Positions 6,082 through 13,994 of a stretch of 14,833 nt of DNA are shown one piece after another; the stretch's first letter is position 1; each line of letters starts with the position of its first letter. The notes under the pieces are model-generated. The model was not told where the DNA came from and ran no database searches. It worked only from the letters and a program-made list of their open reading frames with translations. The stretch is taken from contig DHIZ01000088.1 of the NCBI GenBank assembly GCA_002404055.1, positions 39,197 through 54,029 of the forward strand. The letters are read 5' to 3'. The position numbers and the translations under genes are program-made. The stretch is from Chloroflexi bacterium UBA4733 (GTDB lineage Bacteria; Chloroflexota; UBA4733).

Positions 6082-6609
6082 ATGTCGATGCTGAAGTGTT
6101 GTCTCAACCCGAAGGTGCTGATCGGGCTGGCGGCGGCGGCGGTGGGAGTGCTGATCTTCCAGCCGAGCCTTTTCTGGTCCGCGCTGCCGACTATGGCCAT
6201 CTTGATCTGCCCCCTCTCGATGGGCCTCATGATGTTCGGCATGGGCAAGATGGGCGGCATGGGCGGCCAGCAGGCGCAGCCAGGCCAGCAGTACACCTGC
6301 CCGATGCATCCGGACGTGCGCCAGGACCAGCCGGGACGCTGTGCGAAGTGCGGGATGAACCTGGCGCCGGCTACCCCGCTCCAGCCGACACAAGTCGCCC
6401 CGGCAACCGCCAACGGCGTTCCGCTCAGCCGTGAGGAGCAGCTCGCCCGGTTGCAGGCACAGCTCCGGCAGGTGAGCGACCAGCAGGCGGCGCTGCAGCT
6501 ACAGATGGAAAATCTAGAGACGGCCGAGATGCCCGTTCCCACGAGCAAGGCAATCCGGGAGGCGGAGCAGGTGGCGCGAGCCGCCGACAAGGCCGCACAG
6601 CGCAAGTAA
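6082..6609 (+). CDS. Membrane protein with heavy-metal-binding domain (CPMHP...CxxCGM)
   Basis: A 175-residue protein. A short Cys-bearing N-terminus (MLKCCLNPK) leads to one or two hydrophobic segments (about residues 11-28 and 32-52), then a Met/Gly-rich stretch (MMFGMGKMGGMGG). Residues 70-95 form a heavy-metal-binding domain of the type found at the N-terminus of copper ATPases and in CusB-like proteins: YTCPMHPDV with C73 and H76, then C87-A-K-C90-G-M. Residues about 116-148 are Gln/Leu/Glu-rich and likely coiled coil. The start at 6082 follows AGAGGAG; ATG 6088 is an alternative. No catalytic domain is present, so a metal-buffering or chaperone role is inferred. It lies upstream of other Met-rich, copper-type genes but is separated from them by about 440 bases. 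Confidence 0.75.
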   Translation: MSMLKCCLNPKVLIGLAAAAVGVLIFQPSLFWSALPTMAILICPLSMGLMMFGMGKMGGMGGQQAQPGQQYTCPMHPDVRQDQPGRCAKCGMNLAPATPLQPTQVAPATANGVPLSREEQLARLQAQLRQVSDQQAALQLQMENLETAEMPVPTSKAIREAEQVARAADKAAQRK

Positions 6610-7051
6610 GCCGAAGGCGGCTGGCCGACCTGGGTCAGCAGGAGCACGTCCATCGAGCTACCGTGCCGCCCCAGCCAAACCCGCCCGGATTGTTGTGCAT
6701 GAATACTGCGCCCAGCCCGAGGATCGCCGGTGCGCCGACGATACCCGCCGCCACGCCGACGGCGAAGAGGAAGCTCATGGCGACGAGCAGACGGCCGTTC
6801 TGGAAGGGGCTGGCCGGCACCGCGAAGGAGGTGCGGGGTGGAACCTGCGCCGCGGGCAGGAGGGGTGCGCCTTGCGCCGATCTTGACTGAACCCGGCACG
6901 ATTCCTTGACCTCGGCACGTCATACTGGTGATCGGCCCGTGGTGCTGGGAGCAGGTCGCTCCGCAGGAATGCCGGCACTCGGGATGCAGTCGACGTGGGG
7001 TGTGACATCATGTCGAAGACGCGAATGACGTAGGAACTGGGGGGTTTCGAA
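6610..7051. other. Gene-free stretch before the SHOCT gene
   Basis: No confident gene, RNA or promoter is seen. A minus-strand frame with one hydrophobic segment is listed separately. A run of G just before 7052 serves as the ribosome site of the next gene. Confidence 0.5.
6635..6778 (-). CDS. Possible small membrane peptide or remnant
   Basis: From ATG 6778 the minus strand would encode 47 residues with a clear hydrophobic segment (MSFLFAVGVAAGIVGAPAIL) followed by a Gly/Asn-rich part (MHNNPGGFGWGG). The open frame extends upstream to a stop near 6912 without another ATG and without a convincing ribosome site; a GTG start at 6820 is possible. It may be the tail of a decayed single-span protein. 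I do not recognise a family, and it may not be expressed. Confidence 0.25.
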   Translation of the reverse strand: MSFLFAVGVAAGIVGAPAILGLGAVFMHNNPGGFGWGGTVARWTCSC

Positions 7052-7306
7052 ATGATGGGCGGATTCGGTTCCGGCTATGGCTTGATGGGCTGGGGATGGC
7101 TGGCGATGCTGCTCGGCTTCCTGGCAATGCTCGCCGTCATCGCGGTGGTCGTCCTCGCAGTAGTCTGGCTCGTGCGGGCGCTGACGGGTACGGCGAGAAC
7201 CGGCACGGAGCGCGAAACGCCGATGGAGACCCTGCGGCGGCGCCTAGCCGCCGGGGAGATCAGCCACGACGAGTTCGAGCGAATGCAGCAAACGCTGGAG
7301 CGCTAG
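7052..7306 (+). CDS. SHOCT-domain small membrane protein
   Basis: An 84-residue protein with a Gly/Met-rich start (MMGGFGSGYGLMGWG), one transmembrane helix at about residues 15-45 and a C-terminal SHOCT domain (residues 57-84: PMETLRRRLAAGEISHDEFE...). SHOCT is a short helical motif often found at the ends of small membrane proteins, probably for oligomerisation. A GGGGGG run eight bases before the ATG is the likely ribosome site; ATG 7055 is an alternative. It precedes the two-component genes by 68 bases. Such proteins commonly sit beside copper-export genes, so a role in metal or envelope stress is plausible but inferred. Confidence 0.82.
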   Translation: MMGGFGSGYGLMGWGWLAMLLGFLAMLAVIAVVVLAVVWLVRALTGTARTGTERETPMETLRRRLAAGEISHDEFERMQQTLER

Positions 7307-7374
7307 CGGGTGCGCTCACGGCGGGCGGGCGGGCGTTTGGGGCGAACGTCAGTGTGGTGCGGGAGGATGCCGAC

Positions 7375-8070
7375 GTGACGACGGTGCTGGTCGTGGATGA
7401 CGAGGCGAACCTGGTCGAGCTCGTGCAGGGATATCTCGAACAGGAGGGCTATACCGTCCTGACCGCAGGCGATGGGCGCGCTGCGTTGGACCTGGCTCGT
7501 AGCGGCAGTCCAGACGTGATCATCCTTGATCTCCTCCTACCCGGTCTGGACGGCCTGGAAGTCTGCCGGCAGGTGCGGCAGTTCTCCGACGCTTACGTGC
7601 TCATGCTCACGGCCAAGGCCGAGGAGGTGGACAAGCTCGTGGGCCTTGCGGTGGGCGCCGACGATTACCTCACCAAACCGTTCAGCCCGCGCGAACTCGT
7701 CGCCCGCGTCAAGGCAATGCTCCGCCGCCCGAGAACGGCCCTGCCCGGTGCGCCGGACACGCCCGCCATCCGGCGCTTCGGTGAGGTGGCGCTCGACGAC
7801 GCCCGCCACGAGGTCACCAAACGAGGGGAGGTCGTGCCGCTCACGCCGCGCGAGTTCGCCCTCCTGGCGACGCTGGCCGGGCATCCGGGGCGCGTCTTTA
7901 CGCGGGACCAGCTCCTGGAGCGCATCTGGGGGGATGACTTCTACGACGACCACGTCGTGGACGTGCATGTCGGCAACCTGCGGCGCAAGATCGAGGATGA
8001 TCCGGGCCAGCCGTGCTATATCGAGACGGTGCGCGGCGTCGGCTACCGTTTCGGCGTCCGTCAGGACTAG
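7375..8070 (+). CDS. OmpR/PhoB-family response regulator
   Basis: A 231-residue two-component regulator. The receiver domain (1-120) has the acidic pair D8-D9, phospho-acceptor D52 in VIILDLLLPGLDG, T78 in LMLTAKAE and K100 in YLTKPFSP. The winged-helix DNA-binding domain (about 130-229) has LTPREFALLATLAGHPGRVF, HVVDVHVGNLRRKIEDDP and the terminal TVRGVGYRFG. The start is GTG 7375, after GGGAGGA at a spacing of seven, which places the receiver beta-1 strand at the N-terminus as usual. The kinase gene follows after four bases, so the two are co-expressed. Likely targets are the neighbouring cupredoxin and SHOCT genes (inference). Confidence 0.95.
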   Translation: MTTVLVVDDEANLVELVQGYLEQEGYTVLTAGDGRAALDLARSGSPDVIILDLLLPGLDGLEVCRQVRQFSDAYVLMLTAKAEEVDKLVGLAVGADDYLTKPFSPRELVARVKAMLRRPRTALPGAPDTPAIRRFGEVALDDARHEVTKRGEVVPLTPREFALLATLAGHPGRVFTRDQLLERIWGDDFYDDHVVDVHVGNLRRKIEDDPGQPCYIETVRGVGYRFGVRQD

Positions 8071-8074
8071 CCGG

Positions 8075-9256
8075 ATGCGCCGCTTGCGGACCACCCTCGT
8101 CGGCCGGCTTTTCCTCTCCTATCTGCTCGTCATCCTCGTGGGGCTGCTGACCACGGTCATCGCCGCGAACAGCCTGGCGCCGGCCTTCTTCAGTGCTGGG
8201 ATGGCGCGCATGATGGGCGGGCGGGGCATGGGCGGTACGGCGATGGGTCCCAGCGCGCAAGGCACTGCGATGATGGATCCCTACGTGCAAGCAGCGTTCC
8301 GGCAGGCCCTCAGCCAGGCGCTCCTGGTGGCCGTCGTCGCCGCGACCGTGACGGCGCTCCTGCTGAACTTGCTCGTGGCCCGCCACATTGCCCGTCCCAT
8401 CCAGGCGGTGCTCCGCGCCACCCGGCGCATCGCCGCCGGGCACTATGCCGAGCGCGTGGCGCTCCCGGCGACCGCCGCCGGCGATGAGTTGGCCCAGCTC
8501 GCCGCCGGCTTCAACGCCATGGCCCGCTCGCTGGAGGAAGCGGAACGGCGGCGCCTCGAACTGGTGGGCGACGTGGCGCACGAGCTGCGCACCCCCGTAG
8601 CGACGCTGGAGGGCTATCTGGAGGGGCTGCTCGACGGCGTCGTGGCGCCGTCGGACCGCATCTGGGCCAAACTGCACGGCGAGGCGGGACGCCTGCGCCG
8701 CCTCATCGACGACCTGCAGGAGGTATCGCGGGCGGAGGCCCGTCAGCTCTCGCTGACGGTGCGGGCGGTACCGCCCGGTGCGATCATCCAGGCCGCTTTG
8801 GATCGGATGCAGCCCCAGTTCGAAGAGCAGGGGCTCGCGCTGGAAAGCCGGGCGCCACCCGGCCTCCCGCCGGTGGCCGCCGACCAGGACCGGGCCGTTC
8901 AGGTGCTGACGAACCTCTTGACGAATGCGCTGCGCTACACGCCAACGCCGGGACACGTCACGCTCTCGGTCGAGCGGGCAGGCGCTGCCGTCAGGATCGC
9001 CGTCCGCGACAGCGGCATCGGCTTCACGGCGGAGCAAGGGCAGCGTCTCTTTGAACGCTTCTACCGGGCGGAGAAGTCCCGCTCACGGGCGCTGGGCGGT
9101 TCAGGGATCGGGCTCACCATCGCCCGGGCGCTGGTGGAGGCGATGGACGGGCGTCTCTGGGCCGAGTCGCCGGGTCCGGGACAAGGCAGCACCTTCGCGT
9201 TCACGTTACCCATCGCGCAGTCGACCGCCCCGTCGCACGGCTTGAGCAAATCTTGA
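8075..9256 (+). CDS. Sensor histidine kinase with Met-rich sensor loop
   Basis: A 393-residue membrane kinase partnered with the preceding regulator. It has TM1 at about 11-33, an extracytoplasmic loop at about 34-79, TM2 at about 80-102 and a HAMP domain at about 102-155. The H-box has H169 (GDVAHELRTPVATLEGYLEG), the N-box is NLLTNALRYTP (280-290), G1 is DSGIGF, the F-box FERFYR and G2 GGSGIGL. The loop is small and Met/Gly-rich (SAGMARMMGGRGMGGTAMG, then AMMDPY), with seven Met in about 25 residues and no Cys or His. Such Met clusters bind Cu(I) or Ag(I) in periplasmic proteins, so this is a likely copper/silver sensor functionally like CusS, although its loop is far shorter than that of CusS. 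Confidence 0.93.
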   Translation: MRRLRTTLVGRLFLSYLLVILVGLLTTVIAANSLAPAFFSAGMARMMGGRGMGGTAMGPSAQGTAMMDPYVQAAFRQALSQALLVAVVAATVTALLLNLLVARHIARPIQAVLRATRRIAAGHYAERVALPATAAGDELAQLAAGFNAMARSLEEAERRRLELVGDVAHELRTPVATLEGYLEGLLDGVVAPSDRIWAKLHGEAGRLRRLIDDLQEVSRAEARQLSLTVRAVPPGAIIQAALDRMQPQFEEQGLALESRAPPGLPPVAADQDRAVQVLTNLLTNALRYTPTPGHVTLSVERAGAAVRIAVRDSGIGFTAEQGQRLFERFYRAEKSRSRALGGSGIGLTIARALVEAMDGRLWAESPGPGQGSTFAFTLPIAQSTAPSHGLSKS

Positions 9257-9356
9257 CGCGGCCGGGCATCGGTCCTTGAGTTTTGGGCTGTAGCCTGGAA
9301 GCAGTGCAGAGGGCAGCGGGTGCCCCAAGCAAGAACAACGACAGTGAGGAAACGAG

Positions 9357-10166
9357 ATGCGGCGATTACGAAGGCGAGAGTTATTGGCTGGCGGGCTGCT
9401 GGCGCTCCCGCTGCTGCTGGGCGGCACGGGCGTGGCGTTGGCGCGTGGCTTGGATGGTCCGACGCTGGATAACGGAACCACTGCAGGTTCATCTGCCGCG
9501 AGCCCTGGGAGCTTCGGTATGCCGGGTGCAGGGTCCGGGATGACCGGTCAAGGCAGCGATGCGGGCCGAGGATACGGGATGATGGGGTCGAGCGGCACGC
9601 TGGGCGGCGGCTCCGGCATGATGGGATCTGGCGGCTCTGGAATGATGGGTGGCGCCGAAGGAATGATGGGCGGCGGCATCGGCGGTCCCGTGATCACCAG
9701 TAGCCCGGCCGCGGCGCAGGTGCTCGCCCAACAGTTGGCCGCCGACGCGGACGTCAATCGGCAGACAAACACCGTCACCTACCACACGGCGCAGGTCGCA
9801 TTGGCGGCCTTGGGGAGCCCGGACGGGCAGAAGGACATGACCTGGAATGTCGACGGCCTGGTGAATCCTACCATCGTCGTCCCGAGGGGCGCGCAGGTCA
9901 CGGTGCATTTCTTTGATGCGGATACCGGGACGCCGCACGGTTGGGAGCTCACGTCCACCCCGCCGCCCTACCCGTCCATGGTCATGATGGACGCCCAGGT
10001 GGCGTTCCCCGGCGCCTTCGCCATGCCGGTACGCGGAGCGACGGCGCAGCAGTGGTTCGGACGGACCGTACAATTCACCGCCGCCAGTGCAGGTACCTAT
10101 TATTACCTCTGCCCGGTGCCAGGCCACGCCAAGCAAGGCATGGTCGGCAAGCTGGTGGTGCAATGA
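9357..10166 (+). CDS. Exported Met-rich cupredoxin (type 1 copper protein)
   Basis: A 269-residue exported protein. The N-terminus MRRLRRRELLAGGLLALPLL is a twin-arginine-type signal (R-R-E-L-L followed by a hydrophobic core and ALA). Residues about 54-110 are low complexity with repeated GMMG units, a probable Cu(I)-binding linker. The C-terminal cupredoxin domain (about 158-269) has a conventional type 1 copper set: His194 (TPHGWEL), then Cys252, His257 and Met262 in YLCPVPGHAKQGM. The spacing C-x4-H-x4-M is classic for plastocyanin-like domains. The ribosome site is GAGGAAACGAG before ATG 9357. Its position 100 bases after the kinase suggests it is regulated by, or part of, the same copper response. 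Electron transfer or copper storage are both possible. Confidence 0.92.
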   Translation: MRRLRRRELLAGGLLALPLLLGGTGVALARGLDGPTLDNGTTAGSSAASPGSFGMPGAGSGMTGQGSDAGRGYGMMGSSGTLGGGSGMMGSGGSGMMGGAEGMMGGGIGGPVITSSPAAAQVLAQQLAADADVNRQTNTVTYHTAQVALAALGSPDGQKDMTWNVDGLVNPTIVVPRGAQVTVHFFDADTGTPHGWELTSTPPPYPSMVMMDAQVAFPGAFAMPVRGATAQQWFGRTVQFTAASAGTYYYLCPVPGHAKQGMVGKLVVQ

Positions 10167-10254
10167 GGGCCAAGTAAAGGCGTCTGCGCGAGAGGGTACG
10201 GGGAAGTTAGCCCGGAATAAGCGTTGGGGTCACCCGGCGAAAAATGTCTTGAAC

Positions 10255-10269
10255 CGCGACAATGTCGCG
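10255..10269 (-). terminator. Short hairpin between convergent genes
   Basis: CGCGAC-AAT-GTCGCG forms a 6-bp stem just beyond the stop of the minus-strand hydrolase gene. On the minus strand a T-run (ATTTTTC) follows, but only about ten bases later, so this is a weak terminator candidate. Confidence 0.3.
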
Positions 10270-10271
10270 CG

Positions 10272-11255
10272 TCACAGCTCGAAGCGGGTGCCGACCGTGC
10301 TCTGGATGAAGGCGTTCGGCATCTCGGCGGCCAGTGCTGCCATCGCCGGGAAGCCCGTGCAGTGCGTTGGGACGACGACCGCAGGCGCGTACGCCGCCAG
10401 TGCTCTGCTCGTCTGTCTGGTCACGTCAGAGACAGGGCCGGGTAGGTGGAAGCCGCCAATCACGGCGTAGACCTGCTCCAGGCCGGTGAGTTTTTGGGCG
10501 TAGCGCACGATATTGACGATGCCGGAGTGGCCGCAGCCAGTAAGGATGACCAGCCCCTTATCGCGGACGTTGAGCAGCAGTGCCTGGTCATCCAGGACGA
10601 GCGGATCCGGCTGCCATTCCCCATTGTGCAGGGCCTGATGCCCCGGTAGCCCGCGTTCGAACTCTGTTGTCCGATCCACCTCGCCCGTGACGAGCACGGA
10701 GCCGTTGAGCAGGAAGGAGGGACGGCGCTCTTCCACAATGTCGAACCCGGCCCCCACCAACGCTGTCTTACTCGCCGGGAAGAGCGGCAAGGGCTGCCGG
10801 CCGGGGATCACTACCCGGCGGCGCATCCAGAACTCCGGATGGATCAGCACGGGAAGGTTAACGCGCCCACCGAGTGCGCGAACCAGCCCATGCAGCCCCA
10901 TGACATGGTCCCAGTGGCCGTGGGACAGCACGATCGTGTCGATGTCCTTCGGCGAGAGGCTCAACCGGCGCATGTTCTCCACGAGGCCATCCTGAGTGAC
11001 GCCTGCGTCGAAGAGGAGACAGCGGTCGCGTCCGTCGGCTTTGACCGTGACGAGGGCGGAAAAGCCGTGCTCGGCCAGCGGTGCGTCGAACGCAGTGCCG
11101 CCATCCAGCAACGGGGAGGCGACAACGGGAGGTGCATCACCGCTCGAGCCAAACCGCCTGGCTGGTCCCTGGTTCCCGACGAGCATGTCCGTTACGTTGT
11201 CAACGAGGATAGTGATCTGCACGGCTTCAACGGGCTGGAGGCTGATCGGTTGCAC
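10272..11255 (-). CDS. Metallo-beta-lactamase-fold hydrolase (COG1237 type)
   Basis: A 327-residue MBL-fold protein with the metal motif H112-x-H114-x-D116-H117 (SHGHWDH), GCGHSGIVN (240-248), IGGFHL (266-271) and PTHCTG (296-301). This combination marks the family annotated as related to the archaeal dihydropterin-ribofuranosylaminobenzene phosphate synthase. Its bacterial function is generally not established. The start is GTG 11255, preceded on the minus strand by AAAGGA at eight bases. No signal peptide is seen. It is 169 bases downstream of the MFS gene on the same strand and may have its own promoter. Substrate cannot be deduced from sequence. Confidence 0.85.
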   Translation of the reverse strand: MQPISLQPVEAVQITILVDNVTDMLVGNQGPARRFGSSGDAPPVVASPLLDGGTAFDAPLAEHGFSALVTVKADGRDRCLLFDAGVTQDGLVENMRRLSLSPKDIDTIVLSHGHWDHVMGLHGLVRALGGRVNLPVLIHPEFWMRRRVVIPGRQPLPLFPASKTALVGAGFDIVEERRPSFLLNGSVLVTGEVDRTTEFERGLPGHQALHNGEWQPDPLVLDDQALLLNVRDKGLVILTGCGHSGIVNIVRYAQKLTGLEQVYAVIGGFHLPGPVSDVTRQTSRALAAYAPAVVVPTHCTGFPAMAALAAEMPNAFIQSTVGTRFEL

Positions 11256-11424
11256 GGTCGTGTCCTTTCTTGTGATTGGCAGTGCCGCCTCCGAGCAAGC
11301 GGGTGAGCATGGTGGCGTTGATGGCGCTTATCCAAAGACTAAACAATCTACCATGACGCGAAGGCATAGCGTCGCGCGGTAGGTGCGGCCCCACCTGCCC
11401 ATCGCTCCCCGACTCCCACGGCGC

Positions 11425-12762
11425 TCAGCCCTCCACCCACTCTGGGTGGCGTTCCCAGGCGAGGGCTGCCGTCCGCAAGCGGGTCTCCGTCTCCTCCATC
11501 ACCAGCGCCACCACGCCCCCCGACACAACCAGCATCGCCGCCGTGAACCAGAAGCCGGCGCGTAGGCCGAAGGCGTCCGCCACCAGGCCGATGGTAATGG
11601 CCCCGACGGCATAGCCCGCGTCGCGCCAGAGGCGGTAGACGCCCAACGCGCTGCCGCGCCACACGGGATGCGCCACGTCACCGACCGCGGCGATGAGATT
11701 GGGATAGTGGAGGGCCATACCCGCCCCCATCACCAGCGCGCTGAGCAGCCAGGGAAGCAGGCCGTGGACGAGCAGCAGGAGCGCGATGCCGCCGGCGACG
11801 AGCAGCATGCCGGCGGTGATCGGGAGCTTGCGCCCAACCCGGTCGGCGAGCGCGCCGCTCGGGATCTGCAGCACCCCCCAGGTCAAGGCATAGACGCCGG
11901 TCAGGAGGCCGACCTCCGCCGGTGATCGCCGCAGCGAAAGGAAGTAAAGCGGGAAGAATCCCCAGACCAGCGTATCGGCGAATTTCTCGATGAAGCCCGC
12001 CTGGGCCACGGCAAACAGGGTTCGGTCCTGCCAACTGACGTAGCGAACGATCTGGGCGAGGGTGGGGACGCGTTGCCGTACCGTTGGCGTATCCGGCCCG
12101 TCGCGCCGACCCGCCTCGGCCTGGGCCCAGGGCAGCGTTTCGCGCATGGGCCAGACGGAGAGGAAAAGCCCCAGGAGCAGGACGGCCAGCGCGAGCAGGT
12201 ACGGCGCCGGCCGCAAGCCGTAGTCGGTGGCAAGGATACCGCCAGCATAGCCGCCAAAGGCGACGCCGGCGTAGCCGGAGCACTCGTTGATCCCGACCGC
12301 CAGCCCCCGGTTGCGCGGACCGACGAGGTCGATCTTGGCGGTGACGGTCATGGTCCAGGCCAACGCCTGGTTGAGTCCCACCAGGAAGTTGGCGGCCACA
12401 ATCCAGGGCCAACTGGGGGCGAAGATGATGAGGAAGGGAAAGGGCAGCCCGACCAGCCAGCCGGCGAGCAGCACCTTCTTGCGGCCGACCCGATCCGCCC
12501 AGCGCCCGGCGGTGAGGTTCATCGCCGCCTTCACCAGGCCAAAGGCGGCGATGAAGGCGACGGTATAGAGGTAGGACGTGACGTGGAAGCCCTGTTGGGC
12601 CAGGGGCGGCAGCGCCACCCGCTCGACGCCGACGGTCATGCCGATCAGCAAGGTCAGCACCGCCAGCAGGGAGAACTGGAACCAGTTTGCCCGCAGACCC
12701 AACTGAACATCCGGCGCCGCGACGTGCTGTGGACGCGCGCCGACCGATCTAGGCAACGGCAC
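11425..12762 (-). CDS. MFS transporter
   Basis: A 445-residue major facilitator with about twelve membrane segments. Motif A occurs in both halves: GRWADRVGRKK (86-96) and GALADRVGRKLP (about 300-312). The segment AKIDLVGPRNRGLAVGINEC carries the signature-like loop after helix 4 and helix 5. I chose GTG 12762, since GGGAG lies upstream at suitable spacing and hydrophobic sequence begins at about residue 28; TTG 12756 is an alternative. The start overlaps the last 14 bases of the rhodanese-dioxygenase gene, so the two are translationally coupled. Export of a product of sulfane-sulfur oxidation, such as sulfite or thiosulfate, is a context guess; drug or sugar export cannot be excluded. Confidence 0.88.
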   Translation of the reverse strand: MPLPRSVGARPQHVAAPDVQLGLRANWFQFSLLAVLTLLIGMTVGVERVALPPLAQQGFHVTSYLYTVAFIAAFGLVKAAMNLTAGRWADRVGRKKVLLAGWLVGLPFPFLIIFAPSWPWIVAANFLVGLNQALAWTMTVTAKIDLVGPRNRGLAVGINECSGYAGVAFGGYAGGILATDYGLRPAPYLLALAVLLLGLFLSVWPMRETLPWAQAEAGRRDGPDTPTVRQRVPTLAQIVRYVSWQDRTLFAVAQAGFIEKFADTLVWGFFPLYFLSLRRSPAEVGLLTGVYALTWGVLQIPSGALADRVGRKLPITAGMLLVAGGIALLLLVHGLLPWLLSALVMGAGMALHYPNLIAAVGDVAHPVWRGSALGVYRLWRDAGYAVGAITIGLVADAFGLRAGFWFTAAMLVVSGGVVALVMEETETRLRTAALAWERHPEWVEG

Positions 12763-13867
12763 AGCGGTTCGCTCCCGCTTCCAGTTCGGTCGGGTCGCCC
12801 TCGGGCAGCAGCCCCGCCTCATTGAGCGCCACGATGCGCGCGTGGTTGGGCGGGGTGGGCGGGATGCGCGCCAGGATGGCCTCGACGAAGTCGTCCTCGA
12901 CTGCCGGAAAGGCGGCGAGCTGTTGGCGAACGTCGGCCAGGGTTGCGACGAGGGGGCGGCCATCAAAGGGTACCGGCGTGCCGGTGTGCCCGGGCAGGAC
13001 CAGCGTCTGCCCAGGCAGCGACAGCAGGCGCTGGAGGGACTGGTAGAGCGTCTGGGCCCGCTCGCGCGCCTCTTCCCGGCTGGCCTCCAGATCGGGCCGG
13101 CCCACGCCCACCAGGAAGAGCGTATCGCCGCTGAAGAGGGCACGCTGATCGAGCAGGTAGCTGGCGCCCTCCGGGGTGTGGCCGGGCGTGTGCAGGACGG
13201 CGAGGTGGGCAGCACCGACGGCAACCATCACGCCATCGCGCAGCGGTGTAAAGGGGAAGGAAGCGCGCTCCGTCGCGGGGAGGTACAGCCGGGCGCCGGT
13301 CGCGCCGGCTAGCGTGCGTGAGCGTGAGAGGTGATCGGCATGCACGTGAGTGTCCAGAACCGTCGTAATCCGCCAGCCGTAACGACGGGCGAGCTCCAGA
13401 TACACTGCCGGGTCGAGCGAGGCGTCGAGCACGGCGGCCTCTCCAGCGGAACCGATGAGGTAGGACAGGCATCCCTTCCCCGTGCGGCGCACCTGGACTA
13501 CGCGTGCCGCGCTGCCGGGGACCGGGACCTCGGTGACGTTCCAGGCGAGGCTCCAGGCCCGCATCCCGCCGACCAGGGTCCGCGCGGGGAGGCCCCGCGC
13601 CCGTAATTGGGCGGTGGCAAGCGCCGCCGTCTGCCCCATGCCGCAGACCGTGACGATCGGCTGCCCCTTGGGCAATGCTACGTGAGCGAGCGCCTGGGGA
13701 TCGCCGGCCTTCAGGGCGTCGTAGGCAGCCACGTGCAGGCTACCGGGGATCGCCCACTCCGCCCGGTCGGCGGCGCTGCGAACATCCAGCACGGTAACAG
13801 GGTCGCCGCGCTCCAGCAGGGCGCGCAACGCTGCGACGTCGATCTCGCTGGCCGTCGTCTCCGCCAT
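12749..13867 (-). CDS. Rhodanese-persulfide dioxygenase-like fusion
   Basis: A 372-residue two-domain enzyme. Residues about 8-115 are a rhodanese domain (VTVLDVRSAADRAEWAIPGS) with the active loop Cys75 in VCGMGQTAA. Residues about 122-330 are an ETHE1/persulfide-dioxygenase-type MBL domain: T-H174-V-H176-A-D178-H179, HTPGH230, FSGDTLFLVGVGRPDL with D248, and LPGH294. The GVGRPDL signature is specific to the dioxygenase group, which oxidises thiol persulfides to sulfite with an Fe(II) centre. In well-studied fusions such as CstB the dioxygenase comes first; here the rhodanese comes first. The start ATG 13867 has AAGGGA upstream. It lies downstream of the ArsR-rhodanese regulator and overlaps the transporter gene. 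The glutathione or other thiol carrier is unknown. Confidence 0.9.
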   Translation of the reverse strand: MAETTASEIDVAALRALLERGDPVTVLDVRSAADRAEWAIPGSLHVAAYDALKAGDPQALAHVALPKGQPIVTVCGMGQTAALATAQLRARGLPARTLVGGMRAWSLAWNVTEVPVPGSAARVVQVRRTGKGCLSYLIGSAGEAAVLDASLDPAVYLELARRYGWRITTVLDTHVHADHLSRSRTLAGATGARLYLPATERASFPFTPLRDGVMVAVGAAHLAVLHTPGHTPEGASYLLDQRALFSGDTLFLVGVGRPDLEASREEARERAQTLYQSLQRLLSLPGQTLVLPGHTGTPVPFDGRPLVATLADVRQQLAAFPAVEDDFVEAILARIPPTPPNHARIVALNEAGLLPEGDPTELEAGANRCAVA

Positions 13868-13916
13868 TATCTCGTCCCTTTCATGATCCTTGCCAGGCTA
13901 ACCATCCACCCAAGGA

Positions 13917-13941
13917 CTATTCAATAGACTACTTGATTATA
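13917..13941 (-). promoter_or_regulatory. -10 box and 11-bp dyad of the fusion-enzyme gene
   Basis: On the minus strand TATAAT (13941 to 13936) predicts a start near 13929, and the perfect dyad CTATT-C-AATAG (13917-13927) lies right at or after it, where a bound repressor would block transcription. The ATG follows about 60 bases later. No consensus -35 is visible. Confidence 0.5.
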
Positions 13942-13994
13942 GGGACGGCGTCAAGGTGACGGTTCGAGCGAAGAGCGGAACGACAATGCCCCCG

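Noticed and set aside
7526..8074. N-terminal extension of the histidine kinase
   Set aside because: The extension lies out of frame over the response regulator. ATG 8075 directly before the first membrane segment is the natural start.
9489..10163. 224-residue minus-strand frame opposite the cupredoxin
   Set aside because: It is a low-complexity His/Arg-rich antisense shadow of a gene with clear copper ligands.
11355..11396. Hairpins after the MFS gene (GACGC...GCGTC and AGGTG...CACCT) as terminators
   Set aside because: The stems are only five base pairs and have no T-run on the minus strand.
13950..13975. tRNA-like GGTTCGAGC
   Set aside because: The flanking bases cannot form the T-arm stem and no acceptor or anticodon arms surround it.
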